A stretch of DNA of 64,000 nt from Psychrobacter sp. JCM 18901 (GCF_000586435.1 NZ_BAWH01000007.1:62001-126000); one strand, 5' to 3'; positions 32,602 to 42,804 are shown, numbered from the stretch's first letter. Numbers and translations are program-made. The notes: a model not told the origin generated them from the sequence alone.

Positions 32602-32691
32602 GGAGACGTGGCAGAGCGGTTGAATGCACCGGTCTTGAAACCGACAAGGGTTAATAGCCCTTCGAGAGTTCGAATCTCTCCGTCTCCGCCA
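32602..32691 (+). tRNA. tRNA-Ser (anticodon UGA)
   Basis: The acceptor arms GGAGACG and CGTCTCC pair fully, CCA is encoded, and there is a long variable arm (AAGGGTTAATAGCCCTT), as in serine tRNAs. The T loop is GTTCGAATC. The anticodon loop reads CTTGAAA, giving UGA. Only three A follow TTG where serine tRNAs of this type have four, so the anticodon stem as written does not close properly. This looks like another one-base sequencing deletion (32638-32640). Confidence 0.93.
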
Positions 32692-32697
32692 AATTCG

Positions 32698-32734
32698 AAA
32701 AAGCCCCAATCAGCAATGATTGGGGCTTTTTTTT
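32698..32734 (+). terminator. Rho-independent terminator after tRNA-Ser
   Basis: The stem AAAAGCCCCAATCA/TGATTGGGGCTTTT with a short loop is followed by eight T. Confidence 0.9.
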
Positions 32735-32802
32735 ATGGTATTGATAAAAGTATTAATCAGTACCTTCTACTTCTATAAAATCTTCAATAGTAAGTTGTAC
32801 AG

Positions 32803-33534
32803 CTACTTCACCAATGAATTTTCAAATTCGATTGTCTGATCGTCTGCTAAGACGAGCGCGCCTTTATTAATCTCGATAGTGATGCCACTAGCATTTTTGA
32901 TAGCACGCATGACATTGATATCCTCAATGCTGCTTTCAATAATGATCTTGCCGGATTGTTCTGGTGCGATAGGTGGGTCAAACGTTGTCAAAGGCACATT
33001 AAAGTTTTTGCCCTTTGTCAGGTTGGCATCCTTCATGGTCAGCGTCCCTTTAAAGCTTTTTATCGCGGCTTTGCCATGATTGGATAGCATAAACTGCATT
33101 TTGACTTGATTTAAGCTATCGCTATCACTGGTTTTCACTGGGAGCAGGGCGACAGGATACATCTGTGCAGTAGCGTTCGCCGCCTGACCTTTGACGATTG
33201 GGCTTTTCTTGCCCGTTGGGTTGTTTGGATGCAGACGTTCATATTCACGCTGTTGTATTAGCGCTTGCTTAATAGTGGTACGCGGCATGGCTCCTGATTC
33301 ATAAGCGTCGCTCAATTTCATACGCAGCATATATCGGCTGAGTACTTGTTGATCGGCCTCAGACAACTGCTCAAAAGTTTGCCCTAACTTTTTTTGCCAT
33401 TGGTCAGAATCTGTCGGTATGGTTGTTTTACTTGGATCAGTCTGCGGCGATGAGCAGCCAGTCGCAATCACTAGCATTGCTACCGTCATGGTTGAAAACA
33501 AAGTTTTGTTGAAACGCTGATGTAAGCCCGTCAT
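32803..33534 (-). CDS. Hypothetical lipoprotein
   Basis: A 243-residue predicted lipoprotein that I cannot assign to a named family. The signal segment FSTMTVAMLVIATGCSS ends in a lipobox with Cys at about residue 27. The mature part is helical to about residue 110 (QLSEADQQVLSRYMLRMKLSDAYE) and then rich in beta-strand, with MQFMLSNHGKAAIKSFKGTLTM and PPIAPEQSGKIIIESSIED resembling an immunoglobulin-like fold used for envelope proteins. It is monocistronic. Confidence 0.7.
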   Translation of the reverse strand: MTGLHQRFNKTLFSTMTVAMLVIATGCSSPQTDPSKTTIPTDSDQWQKKLGQTFEQLSEADQQVLSRYMLRMKLSDAYESGAMPRTTIKQALIQQREYERLHPNNPTGKKSPIVKGQAANATAQMYPVALLPVKTSDSDSLNQVKMQFMLSNHGKAAIKSFKGTLTMKDANLTKGKNFNVPLTTFDPPIAPEQSGKIIIESSIEDINVMRAIKNASGITIEINKGALVLADDQTIEFENSLVK

Positions 33535-33762
33535 CGTACCCCTCCTTGCAGATCTTTATTATGTTGAAACCTTATAAATAGTCGCGACTATATGCTTAAT
33601 ATACCTTGTTTAAACATCTGTTGTGTTTAGTTATGGCTAACTAAAACCGCAAATATCGCAGAGTATTTAAAAAAATATGTACTGAGAACTAGATGGAAGC
33701 AGGGAGTAACAAGAAGAGAGTTAGAGAAATATCAGTAATGCTTTAACTTTTATAACAGCCAC

Positions 33763-33803
33763 AAAAAAGACCAAGCTCGCGTTAGCAAACTTGGTCTTTT
33801 TTT
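33763..33803. terminator. Rho-independent terminator (RHH gene side)
   Basis: AAAAAGACCAAG and CTTGGTCTTTTT form a stem with a GCTCGCGTTAGCAAA-like loop, flanked by A and T runs. It lies 34 bp after the stop of the minus-strand RHH gene and could also act on the other strand. Confidence 0.75.
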
Positions 33804-33839
33804 ATTTTCATACTATTTAGCAGCGATACTATTAATTGT

Positions 33840-34169
33840 TTAATCGTTATCTTGTAACTCAGATAGCGGATGAGTGATGTTGTTATTGTGCGTCACTACA
33901 ATCGCTTCATCAATAATATGCTGGCTAACACCGCGCTTACGTAGCGTTTCGATGAATACTTCATCATGGGCAAGCGTATAATCCTGATGGTCACGATCCA
34001 AGCCCTGACGAATATAAAGACGAATAAGCCCTTGAATGCGCTTAAAGCCTAAGTCTGATGACGTCGTTTCTAATAGACCAATCATTTCTTCAGACAAACG
34101 AATACTAATCGGGCGCATGATTTTTTGCGGATGATCAGAAAACTTATTTTTTATACGTACAGGTATCAT
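33840..34169 (-). CDS. Ribbon-helix-helix DNA-binding protein
   Basis: A 109-residue protein with RPISIRLSEEMIGLLETTSSDL near 19-40 followed by KRIQGLIRLYIRQGLDRD, the strand-helix-helix pattern of RHH (CopG/MetJ-like) regulators. The acidic C-terminal tail has no obvious domain. No toxin gene lies beside it, so an antitoxin role is not supported. It may be a small transcription regulator. Confidence 0.6.
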   Translation of the reverse strand: MIPVRIKNKFSDHPQKIMRPISIRLSEEMIGLLETTSSDLGFKRIQGLIRLYIRQGLDRDHQDYTLAHDEVFIETLRKRGVSQHIIDEAIVVTHNNNITHPLSELQDND

Positions 34170-34316
34170 AATAAACCATTACTTTTAGTGAGTAAGAGCG
34201 AAGCACTCAAACAAAAACGAACCCAATCAAAACTAATCTTACCATACAACAAAAATGTCTAAAAGAACACCACAGCCGTGCTAATATTATTAGAAGTAAA
34301 TATAAAAGACGCAGCA

Positions 34317-34353
34317 ATAAAAAAACCTCCATCAAATTATGATGAAGGTTTTT
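34317..34353 (-). terminator. Rho-independent terminator after tRNA-Asn
   Basis: On the minus strand AAAACCTTCATCA pairs with TGATGGAGGTTTT (one G-T pair), and a run of T follows. It lies directly downstream of the tRNA. Confidence 0.8.
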
Positions 34354-34359
34354 AGTATA

Positions 34360-34435
34360 TGGCTCTCCAACCTGGGCTCGAACCAGGGACACACGGATTA
34401 ACAGTCCGTTGCTCTACCAACTGAGCTATTGGAGA
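34360..34435 (-). tRNA. tRNA-Asn (anticodon GUU)
   Basis: Seventy-six bases with paired acceptor arms TCTCCAA/TTGGAGA, encoded CCA, D arm AGCTCAGTTGGTAGAGC, anticodon loop CTGTTAA giving GUU, and T arm CCTGGTTCGAGCCCAGG. The structure is complete, with no indel. Confidence 0.96.
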
Positions 34436-34512
34436 ATAGCTGGTCATAACAGCAAGTCATTGATGCTTTATATTAAAGCAGTTAATTAGCTTGTTTGCGT
34501 TATGTGGGGCAC

Positions 34513-34541
34513 ATTTTAGCCAAGTCACTACAGGCTGTCAA
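34513..34541 (-). promoter_or_regulatory. Sigma-70-type promoter upstream of tRNA-Asn
   Basis: On the minus strand a perfect TTGACA (34541-34536) and TAAAAT (34518-34513) are 17 bp apart. It lies about 78 bp before the tRNA, so a leader is transcribed and processed. The surrounding stretch 34436-34939 contains no gene that I can see. Confidence 0.75.
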
Positions 34542-34939
34542 CCTTATTATGCGTTTAATTATAAATATTATCGCAATTATTGAAAATTAACGCCAATCCC
34601 TTATCAGATAGGCTATTTCAAGGCAGAACTTAATAGAAAATGACGATAAATGTGTTTTAAAAATAAAATGTGCTTTAGAAATAAAAATTATTTTCAGAAA
34701 ATTTTATATGGCACCTAGACAAACGATAAGAATATAGAACCAGACATCGATTCGGCAAAGTAAAACTGGATTTGATGCTTTGTATTTTTGAATATAAAGG
34801 TGGTGCGACACCGTTTGACACAATAAAGTTGCAAGACAGCCCTTCACATTGGCAGTAGTGTTCTATAAAATACCGACCATGTGGTTTCTTTGCTATGTTT
34901 TTTCATAGCATGCGTTGAACAAAAGCGGGTGTTCTAAAG

Positions 34940-35284
34940 ATGAGTCCTACTACGATTGCTTATGGTTACTTAGCCATTGCCATCATTTGTGAAGTGATTG
35001 GCACTACTTTTTTGATGAAGTCAGAGCAGTTCACACGTCTGGTACCGACGCTCATTATGTGTTTACTTTATGTCATCTCATTTTATTTGCTGGCTCAGAC
35101 GCTCAAGACCATACCGCTAGGCATTGCGTACGCACTGTGGGGCGGGCTTGGGATTGTGCTGACATCACTCGCTGGTGTGGTGCTATTCAAGCAAAGTCTT
35201 GATACAGCAGCAGTGGTCGGTATCGCGATGATCGTCGGCGGTGTTGTTGTGATGAACTTATTGTCTAATTCTGTGGTGCATTGA
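34940..35284 (+). CDS. Small multidrug resistance (SMR) transporter
   Basis: A four-helix inner-membrane exporter of cationic compounds, driven by protons (EmrE/QacE family). The 114-residue protein has the essential membrane Glu at position 18 in IAIICEVIGTTFL, then the conserved LKTIPLGIAYALWGGLGIVLTS in helix 3. The TetR-family gene starts 1 bp after its stop, so the two are co-transcribed. EmrE-type proteins are known to move quaternary amines; with the choline/betaine genes next door a quaternary-amine substrate is possible, but that is inference. Confidence 0.92.
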   Translation: MSPTTIAYGYLAIAIICEVIGTTFLMKSEQFTRLVPTLIMCLLYVISFYLLAQTLKTIPLGIAYALWGGLGIVLTSLAGVVLFKQSLDTAAVVGIAMIVGGVVVMNLLSNSVVH

Positions 35285-35285
35285 T

Positions 35286-35857
35286 ATGGAAAATGCTTAT
35301 AAGCGTAAAAAAAACAGCCAGAAGTCATTCGTCGTGCGTTGTTAGATCAGGCAGCACGTATCACATTGGAGCAAGGCTTATCTAAAGTGACGTTTCAGGC
35401 AGTCGCTGATGCGGTTGGGGTGACAAAGGGTGGTGTAATGCATCATTTTTCTACCAAAAACGCACTCGTGCTAGAAGTCTTCAACGATGCAATGGCTAAG
35501 TTTGAGGCAGAAGTAAACGCAGCAATGGCTGACGATCCTGTTAAGTACGGTTCATTTACCCGCGCTTATATAGATGCCACTATCAGCCTCGGCGAGCAAG
35601 GACAGGAAGAATACGATAATCAAGCGACCTTATATGTGCTGATGCTAGGTGATAGTGAGCTGCGTGAATTATGGGCTAAATGGGCGAATGAGCAACTTAA
35701 AAAACATGCGGCAACGGATAATACCGAGACATTATGTATGGTTCGCCTTGTCGCTGACGGTATTTGGCTCTCAGACTTTTCAGGTATCGATATCGCAGAC
35801 AAACAGTCATTGCGCGATCGCTTGATAAAAATGACACAACAAGACTTTGATTTGTAA
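35286..35857 (+). CDS. TetR/AcrR-family regulator (one indel)
   Basis: A DNA-binding repressor with the HTH VTFQAVADAVGVTKGGVMHHFSTKNALV near residues 35-65 and a helical ligand domain. ATG 35286 starts MENAYKRKKKQPEVIRRALLDQ; the A8 run 35307-35314 breaks the frame after ten codons, and adding one A (real A9) joins it. The restored length is 190 residues. It directly follows the SMR gene and most likely controls it. It lies 148 bp before betB but does not show the BetI N-terminal pattern. Confidence 0.85.
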
Positions 35858-36004
35858 AACGTTGCTGATTTATAAAATAATTTTTAATTCACTATTTAAA
35901 GACTAAATTTCGAAACTTAACTAACGACGATATTATTCGGCTTCAGTACTTTTACATAGTTACTTTTATATAGCTACTTTTGCCAATCGTCCTAAGGAGA
36001 ATTT

Positions 36005-37508
36005 ATGACTGATTTTAATAATTTGACAGATATTATCGATTTAGACCAAGTACAAACAGCTTATATCAACGGTCGTTATCTAGCGGTTGATAAGTCGCTG
36101 ATGACTTTTGAAGATATCAATCCAGCCACTGGTGAAGTATTGGCAACGATTCAGCAAACCAGCAAAGAGCAGATTGACGAGGCGGTAAAAGCCGCACATA
36201 AAGGTCAAAAAGTTTGGGCGGCGATGACAGCAGTTGAGCGTGGTCGCATTTTATCAAAGGCTGTTGAGATATTGCGCGATCGCAATGATATGTTGGCACT
36301 ACTTGAGACCAAAGACACAGGTAAAGCCTACTCTGAGACGAAGTATGTCGATATCGTTACTGGCGCTGATGTCGTTGAATACTATGCAGGTCTGGCACCG
36401 ATGATTGAGGGTCGTCAGATTCCATTGCGTGATACTAGCTTCGTCTATACTCGTCGCGAACCACTTGGCGTGGTCGCAGGTATTGGCGCATGGAACTATC
36501 CGATTCAAATCGCGATGTGGAAAGCGGCGCCTGCACTGGCTGCTGGTAATGCGATGATTTTTAAACCATCAGAAGTGACACCATTGACGGCACTAAAACT
36601 GGCAGAAATATTGACAGAAGCTGGATTGCCAGATGGTGTGTTTAACGTCGTACAAGGTAACTATGAAGTGGGTCAGGCGCTAACTGAACACCCAGATATC
36701 GCAAAAGTATCGTTTACTGGTGGCGTACCGACTGGCAAGAAAGTCATGTCGAGCGCGGCAAGCTCATCTCTAAAAGACGTAACTTTAGAGCTTGGTGGCA
36801 AATCACCATTGATCGTATTTGATGATGCAGATATTGATACCGCTGCTGACATCGCTATGATGGCCAACTTCTACAGTACTGGTCAGGTATGTACCAATGG
36901 TACGCGCGTATTTGTCCCGAAAGCGCTACAAGAAAAATTTGAGCAAGCGATCTTAACCCGTGTTGAGCGTATTAAGCTAGGCGATCCTATGGATGAGAAC
37001 ATCAATATGGGTCCACTGGTTAGCTTCCCGCATATGGAGCGCGTGCTTGGCTATATTGAACAAGGTAAAAAAAGGCGGCGCACGTCTGCTAACAGGTGGC
37101 GAGCGCGTTACAACAAACGAGCTTGCAAACGGCGCATTTGTCGCACCGACAGTATTCACTGATTGCACCGATGATATGACTATCGTACGCGAAGAAATCT
37201 TTGGCCCAGTGATGTCGATATTGACGTACGAGACCGAAGAAGAGGTTATTCGCCGTGCCAATGATACCGATTACGGTTTGGCAGCTGGGGTTGTGACTGC
37301 AGATCTAAAACGCGCACATCGAGTCATCGCTCAGATCGAAGCTGGTATCTGCTGGTTGAATACATGGGGCGAGTCGGCAGCACAAATGCCAGTAGGTGGT
37401 TACAAGCATTCTGGTATCGGCCGCGAAAACGGTATCGAAGCGCTCGAACACTATACTCAGACCAAATCTATCCAAGTAGAGTTGGGTGCGTTTGAATCTG
37501 TCTTTTAA
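36005..37508 (+). CDS. betB: Betaine aldehyde dehydrogenase (one indel)
   Basis: Oxidises betaine aldehyde to the osmoprotectant glycine betaine. [19 protein letters not shown] is near 155, the catalytic Glu in [17 protein letters not shown] near 260, and the catalytic Cys in [15 protein letters not shown] near 295, all typical of BetB. The A7 run 37067-37073 breaks the frame (GKKRRRTSA); as A6 it reads [15 protein letters not shown]. The restored length is 500 residues. AAGGAG precedes ATG 36005. betA and betT follow. Confidence 0.94.
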
Positions 37509-37626
37509 TCAATCTTATTGAGAAAAACGAAGCCAGTAAGGTTGCTTATCAGCTTTTATTTAGCCTTTTTAGGACACCTTACTGACCCTAAACGATTTAT
37601 GTTTTTTCAATATTATGGAGTATGTT

Positions 37627-39326
37627 ATGACATCAACCACACCTGAGTATGACTATATTATCGTCGGTGCAGGCTCAGCAGGAAATGTGCTGGCCACACG
37701 TCTGACCGAAGATGCCAATATTAAGGTACTGCTGTTAGAAGCAGGACGTCCAGACTATCGTTTTGACTTCCGTACCCAAATGCCAGCTGCACTTGCTATG
37801 CCATTGCAAGGGACGACTTATAACTGGGGTTATAAGACAGATCCTGAGCCATATATGAATAACCGTGTCATGGACTGTGGCCGCGGCAAAGGGCTAGGTG
37901 GCTCATCACTGATTAACGGTATGTGCTATATCCGTGGTAATGCGCTAGATTTTGATGATTGGTCTAAAATAAAAGGCCTATCAGACTGGACGTATTCTGA
38001 TTGCCTGCCTTATTTTAAAAAGCTAGAAAACTGTGACGCTGGCGAAAATGACTATCATGGCGTGGGCGGTCCTGTTGAAATGACCACCTCAAAGCCAGGG
38101 GTTAATCCACTGTTCCAAGCTATGATTGAAGCGGGCGTACAAGCGGGTTATCCATGTACCGAAGATCTAAACGGCTATCAGCAAGAAGGTTTTGGTCCGA
38201 TGGATCGCTTTGTGACGCCTAATGGTCGCCGTGCTTCAACGGCTCGCGGTTATCTTGACCGTGCCAAACCACGTAGCAATATTACGATTTTGACAGGTGC
38301 ATTGACTGACGTAATTTTATTTGACGGCAAACGCGCTGTCGGTGTCAAAGTCGAACACGACGGCCAGACCAAAAACTTTCATGCCGCTCGCGAAGTGATT
38401 GTCTCATCTGGTGCGATTGCCTCGCCGCAACTACTGCAGCGTTCAGGTATCGGCCCTGGTCAGTGGTTAAAAGACGCTGGCGTGACTGAAATATTGGATC
38501 TGCCAGGTGTTGGTAATAACTTACAGGACCATCTAGAGCTGTATATGCAGTATGAATGTAAACTGCCAGTGTCAATCGCGCCTGCCAATAAATGGTGGAA
38601 TAAGCCTGCGATTGGTGCAGAATGGTTATTCAACGGTACAGGTCTTGGTGCATCTAACCAATTCGAAGGTGGCGGCTTTATCCGTACCGATGAGAAGTTT
38701 ACCCATCCAAATATTCAGTATCATTTCTTGCCACTAGCTGTACGCTACGATGGTCGCAGTGCTGTGAAATCGCATAGCTTCCAAGCACACGTTGGCTCAC
38801 TGCGCTCACCAAGCCGTGGACGCGTCAAACTAAAATCACGTGATCCAAAAGCACATCCAAGTATCTTGTTTAACTACATGTCGCATGATCAAGACTGGCA
38901 AGAGTTCCGTGCTGCAATGCGTATCACGCGTGAGATCATGCATCAGCCAGCGCTTGATCCTTATCGTGGTCGTGCGATTGCACCGACCGATGATCTGGTC
39001 ACCGACGCCAGTTAGATGAATACGTACGCAATCATAGTGAGACGGCTTATCATCCATCTTGTACTTGTGCGATGGGTGAAGATAACGATTCGGTAGTAAA
39101 CGGCGAAGGTCTGGTACATGGTATTGATGGCTTGCGAGTCGTCGATGCGTCTATCATGCCCAATATTATCAGTGGTAATCTCAATGCTACAACTATTATG
39201 CTCGCCGAAAAAATTGTCGATAAGATGAGAGGCGTACAGCTGCCACGTTCAACGGCAGATTATTACGTGGCCAATGGTGCACCGCTGCGCTCAGAGCCAA
39301 TGCGCGATTATCTCTCGACGGTGTAG
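37627..39326 (+). CDS. betA: Choline dehydrogenase (one indel)
   Basis: A GMC-family flavoprotein that oxidises choline to betaine aldehyde. The FAD motif [18 protein letters not shown] is at 9-26. [29 protein letters not shown] near 85 and [17 protein letters not shown] near 265 are BetA-typical. The frame breaks near 39009, where one C is missing; restored, the sequence runs [26 protein letters not shown] with the catalytic His, and ends DYLSTV. GGAG precedes ATG 37627, so this start is preferred over 37615. The restored length is about 566 residues. It lies between betB and betT. Confidence 0.94.
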
Positions 39327-39386
39327 GCTGCGATATAAGCCTGCATATAGGATACTGAATAAATAACGATATGAGAAAATTTTAAC

Positions 39387-39414
39387 CAAAAGGCCTTTCC
39401 AAGTAGAGGCCTTT
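39387..39414 (+). terminator. Rho-independent terminator after betA
   Basis: AAAAGGCCT and AGGCCTTTT form a short stem around TTCCAAGTAG. It suggests that betBA and betT are at least partly separate transcripts. Confidence 0.65.
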
Positions 39415-39618
39415 TCTATCAGCGCTAACGTATTAGAATAATGAATACCGTTCAGGTTGAATTTGTTTATAATTTTATTAGCTTTTTATTTATTGGTACT
39501 GCTTTGTCCGTCATGCGGTTGGTTCCACGTTATACGGTTATAGATCATCAGTCTACTATTAGACGATGCCGGACAAAGCAATATCGGACCCTGTTTAATT
39601 TATCTATTGAGGTCTTTT

Positions 39619-41664
39619 ATGTACAGTTCGCCATCACAAGATGTGACGAAACCTCTGACCCTAAACAAAACCGTGTTTATGGGCTCAGCTATTATTTCTA
39701 TTTTATTGATAATCTGGACCATCGCTTTTCCAGATTATAGTGAGGCCTTGCTGAGCGCGAGCATGACTTGGGTATCAGACAAGTTTGGCTGGTATTATAT
39801 GTTGGTGGTTGCCGCTTATAGTATCTTCGCGTTGTTTGTTGGTTTTTCTAAGTACGGTGATATAAAGCTTGGTCAAGACCACGAAAAAGCGCAATTTCCA
39901 TTTTTAGCGTGGGCGGCCATGCTGTTCTCAGCGGGTATTGGTATTGACCTGTTGTTCTTTGGTGCCTCTGAGCCTTTGATGCATTATTTGACCCCTCATA
40001 CAGGCCTAGAGCCTGCTAGTGCTGAGGCCATGCGTGAAGCGCTTGCTCAGACCTTCTTGCACTGGGGTCTACATGGTTGGGGTATTTATGCACTAATCGG
40101 TATGGCGCTGGCTTACTTTGCTTATCGCAAAAACATGCCACTCGCGCTACGCTCGCCGCTAACACCGATATTCGGTGAACGCTTAATCAAAGGTTGGTTA
40201 GGCGATGGTATTGATACCTTCGGCGTCGTCTGTACGTTGATGGGTATTGCGACCAGTTTGGGTATTGGGGTATTGCAGGCCAATGCTGGCTTGACCCATG
40301 TGTTTGGTATCGAATCTAGCAAAACGGTTCAGGCGCTCATCATTGTGGGTGTTGTCGCGGCTGCTGCTATCTCTGCGATGACAGGTGTCGAAAAAGGTGT
40401 TCGTCGTCTATCTGAATTCAACATGTTGTCGTCAATACTGCTGTTGCTTGCCATATTGGTAATGGGCAATACGGTGTATCTATTAAATACCTTTACTCAA
40501 AATATCGGTCAATATTTCCAAACCATCATTTATAAAACCTTTGACGTTTATGCTTATGACGGTGCTGCTGGTGCCGAGTGGAAATCTTGGTGGACGATAT
40601 TTTTCTGGGCATGGTGGGTTGCTTGGGCACCATTTGTAGGTCTATTTATTGCACGTATTAGTCGTGGCCGTACGTTACGCGAGTTTGTATTTGGCGTGAT
40701 GTTTATTCCGCTTGGGTTTATTTTTGCATGGTTCTCTATCTTTGGTAATTCAGCGATAGACTTGGTTGCCAATGGCGCAACAGAGCTGGGTGAAATTGCG
40801 GTCAATGATGCGGCAATGGGCATGTTTGCGCTGTTTGAATACTTCCCTTACAGTGAAGTATTGTCATTTGCTGGTGTGGTTATTGGTCTTATTTTCTTTG
40901 TGACTTCTGCTGACTCAGGCGCGTTAGTACTAGCGAACTTGAGCTCAAGAGGTATGACCAATGATACCGATGCTCCTGTTTGGTTACGTCTGTTTTGGGC
41001 AGCAGCGACTGGTCTTATTACGTTAGGACTGCTATTTGCAGGTGGTTTTGCCTCATTGCAATCTGTTTCTGTCATTGCAGGTTTACCATTCTCTATTATT
41101 CTTGTGCTCTACATGATGTCTATGTGGAAGTCGCTAAAAGAAGAAGGCAATAAGCGTAAAGCAAGTACAATCGGCACGGCAAATGTGTTGGACAGTGGGA
41201 AGAGCTGGAAAGCGCGCTTGCAACGTATTGTGAGTTTCCCAGGACATGCACAGGTTGAAAAATTCTTGCATACGGTCGTGATGCCAGCGATGTCTGAGGT
41301 CGAAAAAGAGTTTAAAGCAGGTGGTCTCAAAACTTCTTTGGATACCAAAAACCTTGCCAGTATCGGTGAAGGTATCGATGCAGGCATGGACCAAGATAGT
41401 GGTCAGGTAGACGGTCTAAAACTGCGTGTCGGTCATGGTGATGAAGATGACTTTATTTATGAAGTCAATCTGATTAAAGCTCATCGTCCTAACTTTACAT
41501 TGAGCACATCTACCAAGCATGCAGAGTACTACTACCGTGCGGAAGTGTTCTTAAGTGAAGGCTCGCAAGAGTATGACTTGGTTGGCTACTCAAAAGAGCA
41601 AGTATTGGTTGATATCTTAAATCAGTACGAACGTCACTTGCAGTATCTGCATTTAGAGCGTTAA
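39619..41664 (+). CDS. betT: BCCT-family choline transporter BetT
   Basis: A 12-span inner-membrane choline importer. The motif SAGIGIDLLFFGASEP near 105-120 carries Asp where sodium-coupled BCCT members have Gly, fitting a proton-coupled BetT. FFWAWWVAWAPFVGLFIARISRGRTLREF near 330 is the BCCT signature. A long cytoplasmic C-terminal domain of about 150 residues (from about 525) is present, as in osmotically controlled BetT proteins. GAGG lies 6 nt before ATG 39619, which gives 681 residues. It completes the choline-to-betaine pathway with betB and betA. Confidence 0.95.
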   Translation: MYSSPSQDVTKPLTLNKTVFMGSAIISILLIIWTIAFPDYSEALLSASMTWVSDKFGWYYMLVVAAYSIFALFVGFSKYGDIKLGQDHEKAQFPFLAWAAMLFSAGIGIDLLFFGASEPLMHYLTPHTGLEPASAEAMREALAQTFLHWGLHGWGIYALIGMALAYFAYRKNMPLALRSPLTPIFGERLIKGWLGDGIDTFGVVCTLMGIATSLGIGVLQANAGLTHVFGIESSKTVQALIIVGVVAAAAISAMTGVEKGVRRLSEFNMLSSILLLLAILVMGNTVYLLNTFTQNIGQYFQTIIYKTFDVYAYDGAAGAEWKSWWTIFFWAWWVAWAPFVGLFIARISRGRTLREFVFGVMFIPLGFIFAWFSIFGNSAIDLVANGATELGEIAVNDAAMGMFALFEYFPYSEVLSFAGVVIGLIFFVTSADSGALVLANLSSRGMTNDTDAPVWLRLFWAAATGLITLGLLFAGGFASLQSVSVIAGLPFSIILVLYMMSMWKSLKEEGNKRKASTIGTANVLDSGKSWKARLQRIVSFPGHAQVEKFLHTVVMPAMSEVEKEFKAGGLKTSLDTKNLASIGEGIDAGMDQDSGQVDGLKLRVGHGDEDDFIYEVNLIKAHRPNFTLSTSTKHAEYYYRAEVFLSEGSQEYDLVGYSKEQVLVDILNQYERHLQYLHLER

Positions 41665-41704
41665 TCAGGCACACTTTTTAAGTAAAACTATTAGTAAAAA
41701 TGTC

Positions 41705-41737
41705 CCCATAAGTTGAACGCAGCTTATGGGTTTTTTT
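41705..41737 (+). terminator. Rho-independent terminator after betT
   Basis: CCCATAAG and CTTATGGG pair around TTGAACGCAG, followed by seven T. Confidence 0.88.
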
Positions 41738-41884
41738 ATGAATAACCATTTATAAATAACTATCGTTTGGGTTGAGGGTATATCCCAAATAAGTGGCAAA
41801 CAAGCGCCGCAAATATAAGGTAAAATTCATTAAGATTAAATTGATCGACTGATACGCATCTACGTATTAGCAAAGGATACATTT

Positions 41885-42397
41885 GTGACCAAATTAAAGT
41901 ACATAGCGCATTACTCAGAACAGATTCAAACTCAAGCTGCTCAGCTTATCAGTGATGGTAGGTTGGGCGAGTATCTGGAAAAAAAGTACCCAACTCAGCA
42001 TCAAATCCAAAGCGACAAAGCGCTTTATCAGTATATAAATGAGATAAAAACCCAATACATGCGTAAGATTGGTCAGCTATCAAATGTCAGCTATAGCAGT
42101 AAGCTCAAGGTTTTAAAGCATGCCCTAGGTATTCATACGACGCAGTCGCGCGTACAGGGAAGTAAGCTCAAATCGCACAACAGCATCACGGTAGCCAGCT
42201 TGTTTCAAGACGCGCCGCCTGAGTTTTTACGCATGATTGTCGTGCATGAGTTGGCACATTTTAAAGAGCATGACCATAACAAAGCGTTTTATCAATTATG
42301 CTGCCATATGGACCTGAGTATCATCAATTTGAGCTGGATACGCGGCTTTGGTTACACTGGCGAGAGTTGTAGCCATAATATAGTCAAGTTTATATAA
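41885..42397 (+). CDS. YgjP-like zinc metalloprotease family protein
   Basis: A 170-residue cytoplasmic protein with MIVVHELAHFKEHDHNKAFYQLCCHM near 118-143: an HExxH zinc motif and the downstream H of the YgjP/M48-like family. The start codon is GTG at 41885 with an AAGGA ribosome site. The biological substrate is unknown. It is monocistronic. Confidence 0.85.
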   Translation: MTKLKYIAHYSEQIQTQAAQLISDGRLGEYLEKKYPTQHQIQSDKALYQYINEIKTQYMRKIGQLSNVSYSSKLKVLKHALGIHTTQSRVQGSKLKSHNSITVASLFQDAPPEFLRMIVVHELAHFKEHDHNKAFYQLCCHMDLSIINLSWIRGFGYTGESCSHNIVKFI

Positions 42398-42576
42398 ATC
42401 CGCTACATCGTCATCCTCGCTAAGCATACTAATGTATAACTTGCACTCGGTTGCCTTGTGCTGCTTTTAAATTGAATCGACTATAGTATGAATAGCAACC
42501 TGAATAACGTTCGTAGTAATGTTAATAACAGCCATATAAATATCGTGTTCTTCTCTGTAGCAATCATCTGAGCCGA

Positions 42577-42749
42577 TAGGGCGTGTCCTCAATTCAATTG
42601 ATCATATCTAAATGGGCTAAAAATGGCTAAATTTTGCCAAACATCGTTAAATAGCTGGTTAATATCCCGATATGATCTGCGCTATTTTCCTTGTTTGACT
42701 GCAATTTATCTCATTTTTATCACCATTTTTAAAATGAGGACACGCCCTA
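42577..42749. mobile_element. MITE-like element with 15-bp perfect terminal inverted repeats
   Basis: A 173-bp stretch bounded by TAGGGCGTGTCCTCA on the left and its exact reverse complement on the right. With three more bases the match is 17 of 18. The outermost TA on each side could be a TA target duplication, as in IS630/Tc1 or some IS5-group elements. No open frame for a transposase lies inside. The interior is AT-rich. A diverged single copy of the end lies at 49472. Family assignment is open. Confidence 0.75.
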
Positions 42750-42804
42750 GAATTACGTTATAATCCTAACCACATACGATATAGTCCATAAAAGGTTGTA
42801 AACA

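Noticed and set aside
33840..34169. Toxin-antitoxin module at the RHH gene
   Set aside because: There is no adjacent toxin-sized gene; the neighbours are a terminator and a tRNA.
34360..34435. Integration site (attachment repeat) at tRNA-Asn
   Set aside because: No integrase gene and no repeat of the tRNA 3' end were seen in the window.
39441..39740. Open frame of 99 codons before and into betT
   Set aside because: It overlaps the true betT start in another frame and has no ribosome site or family features.
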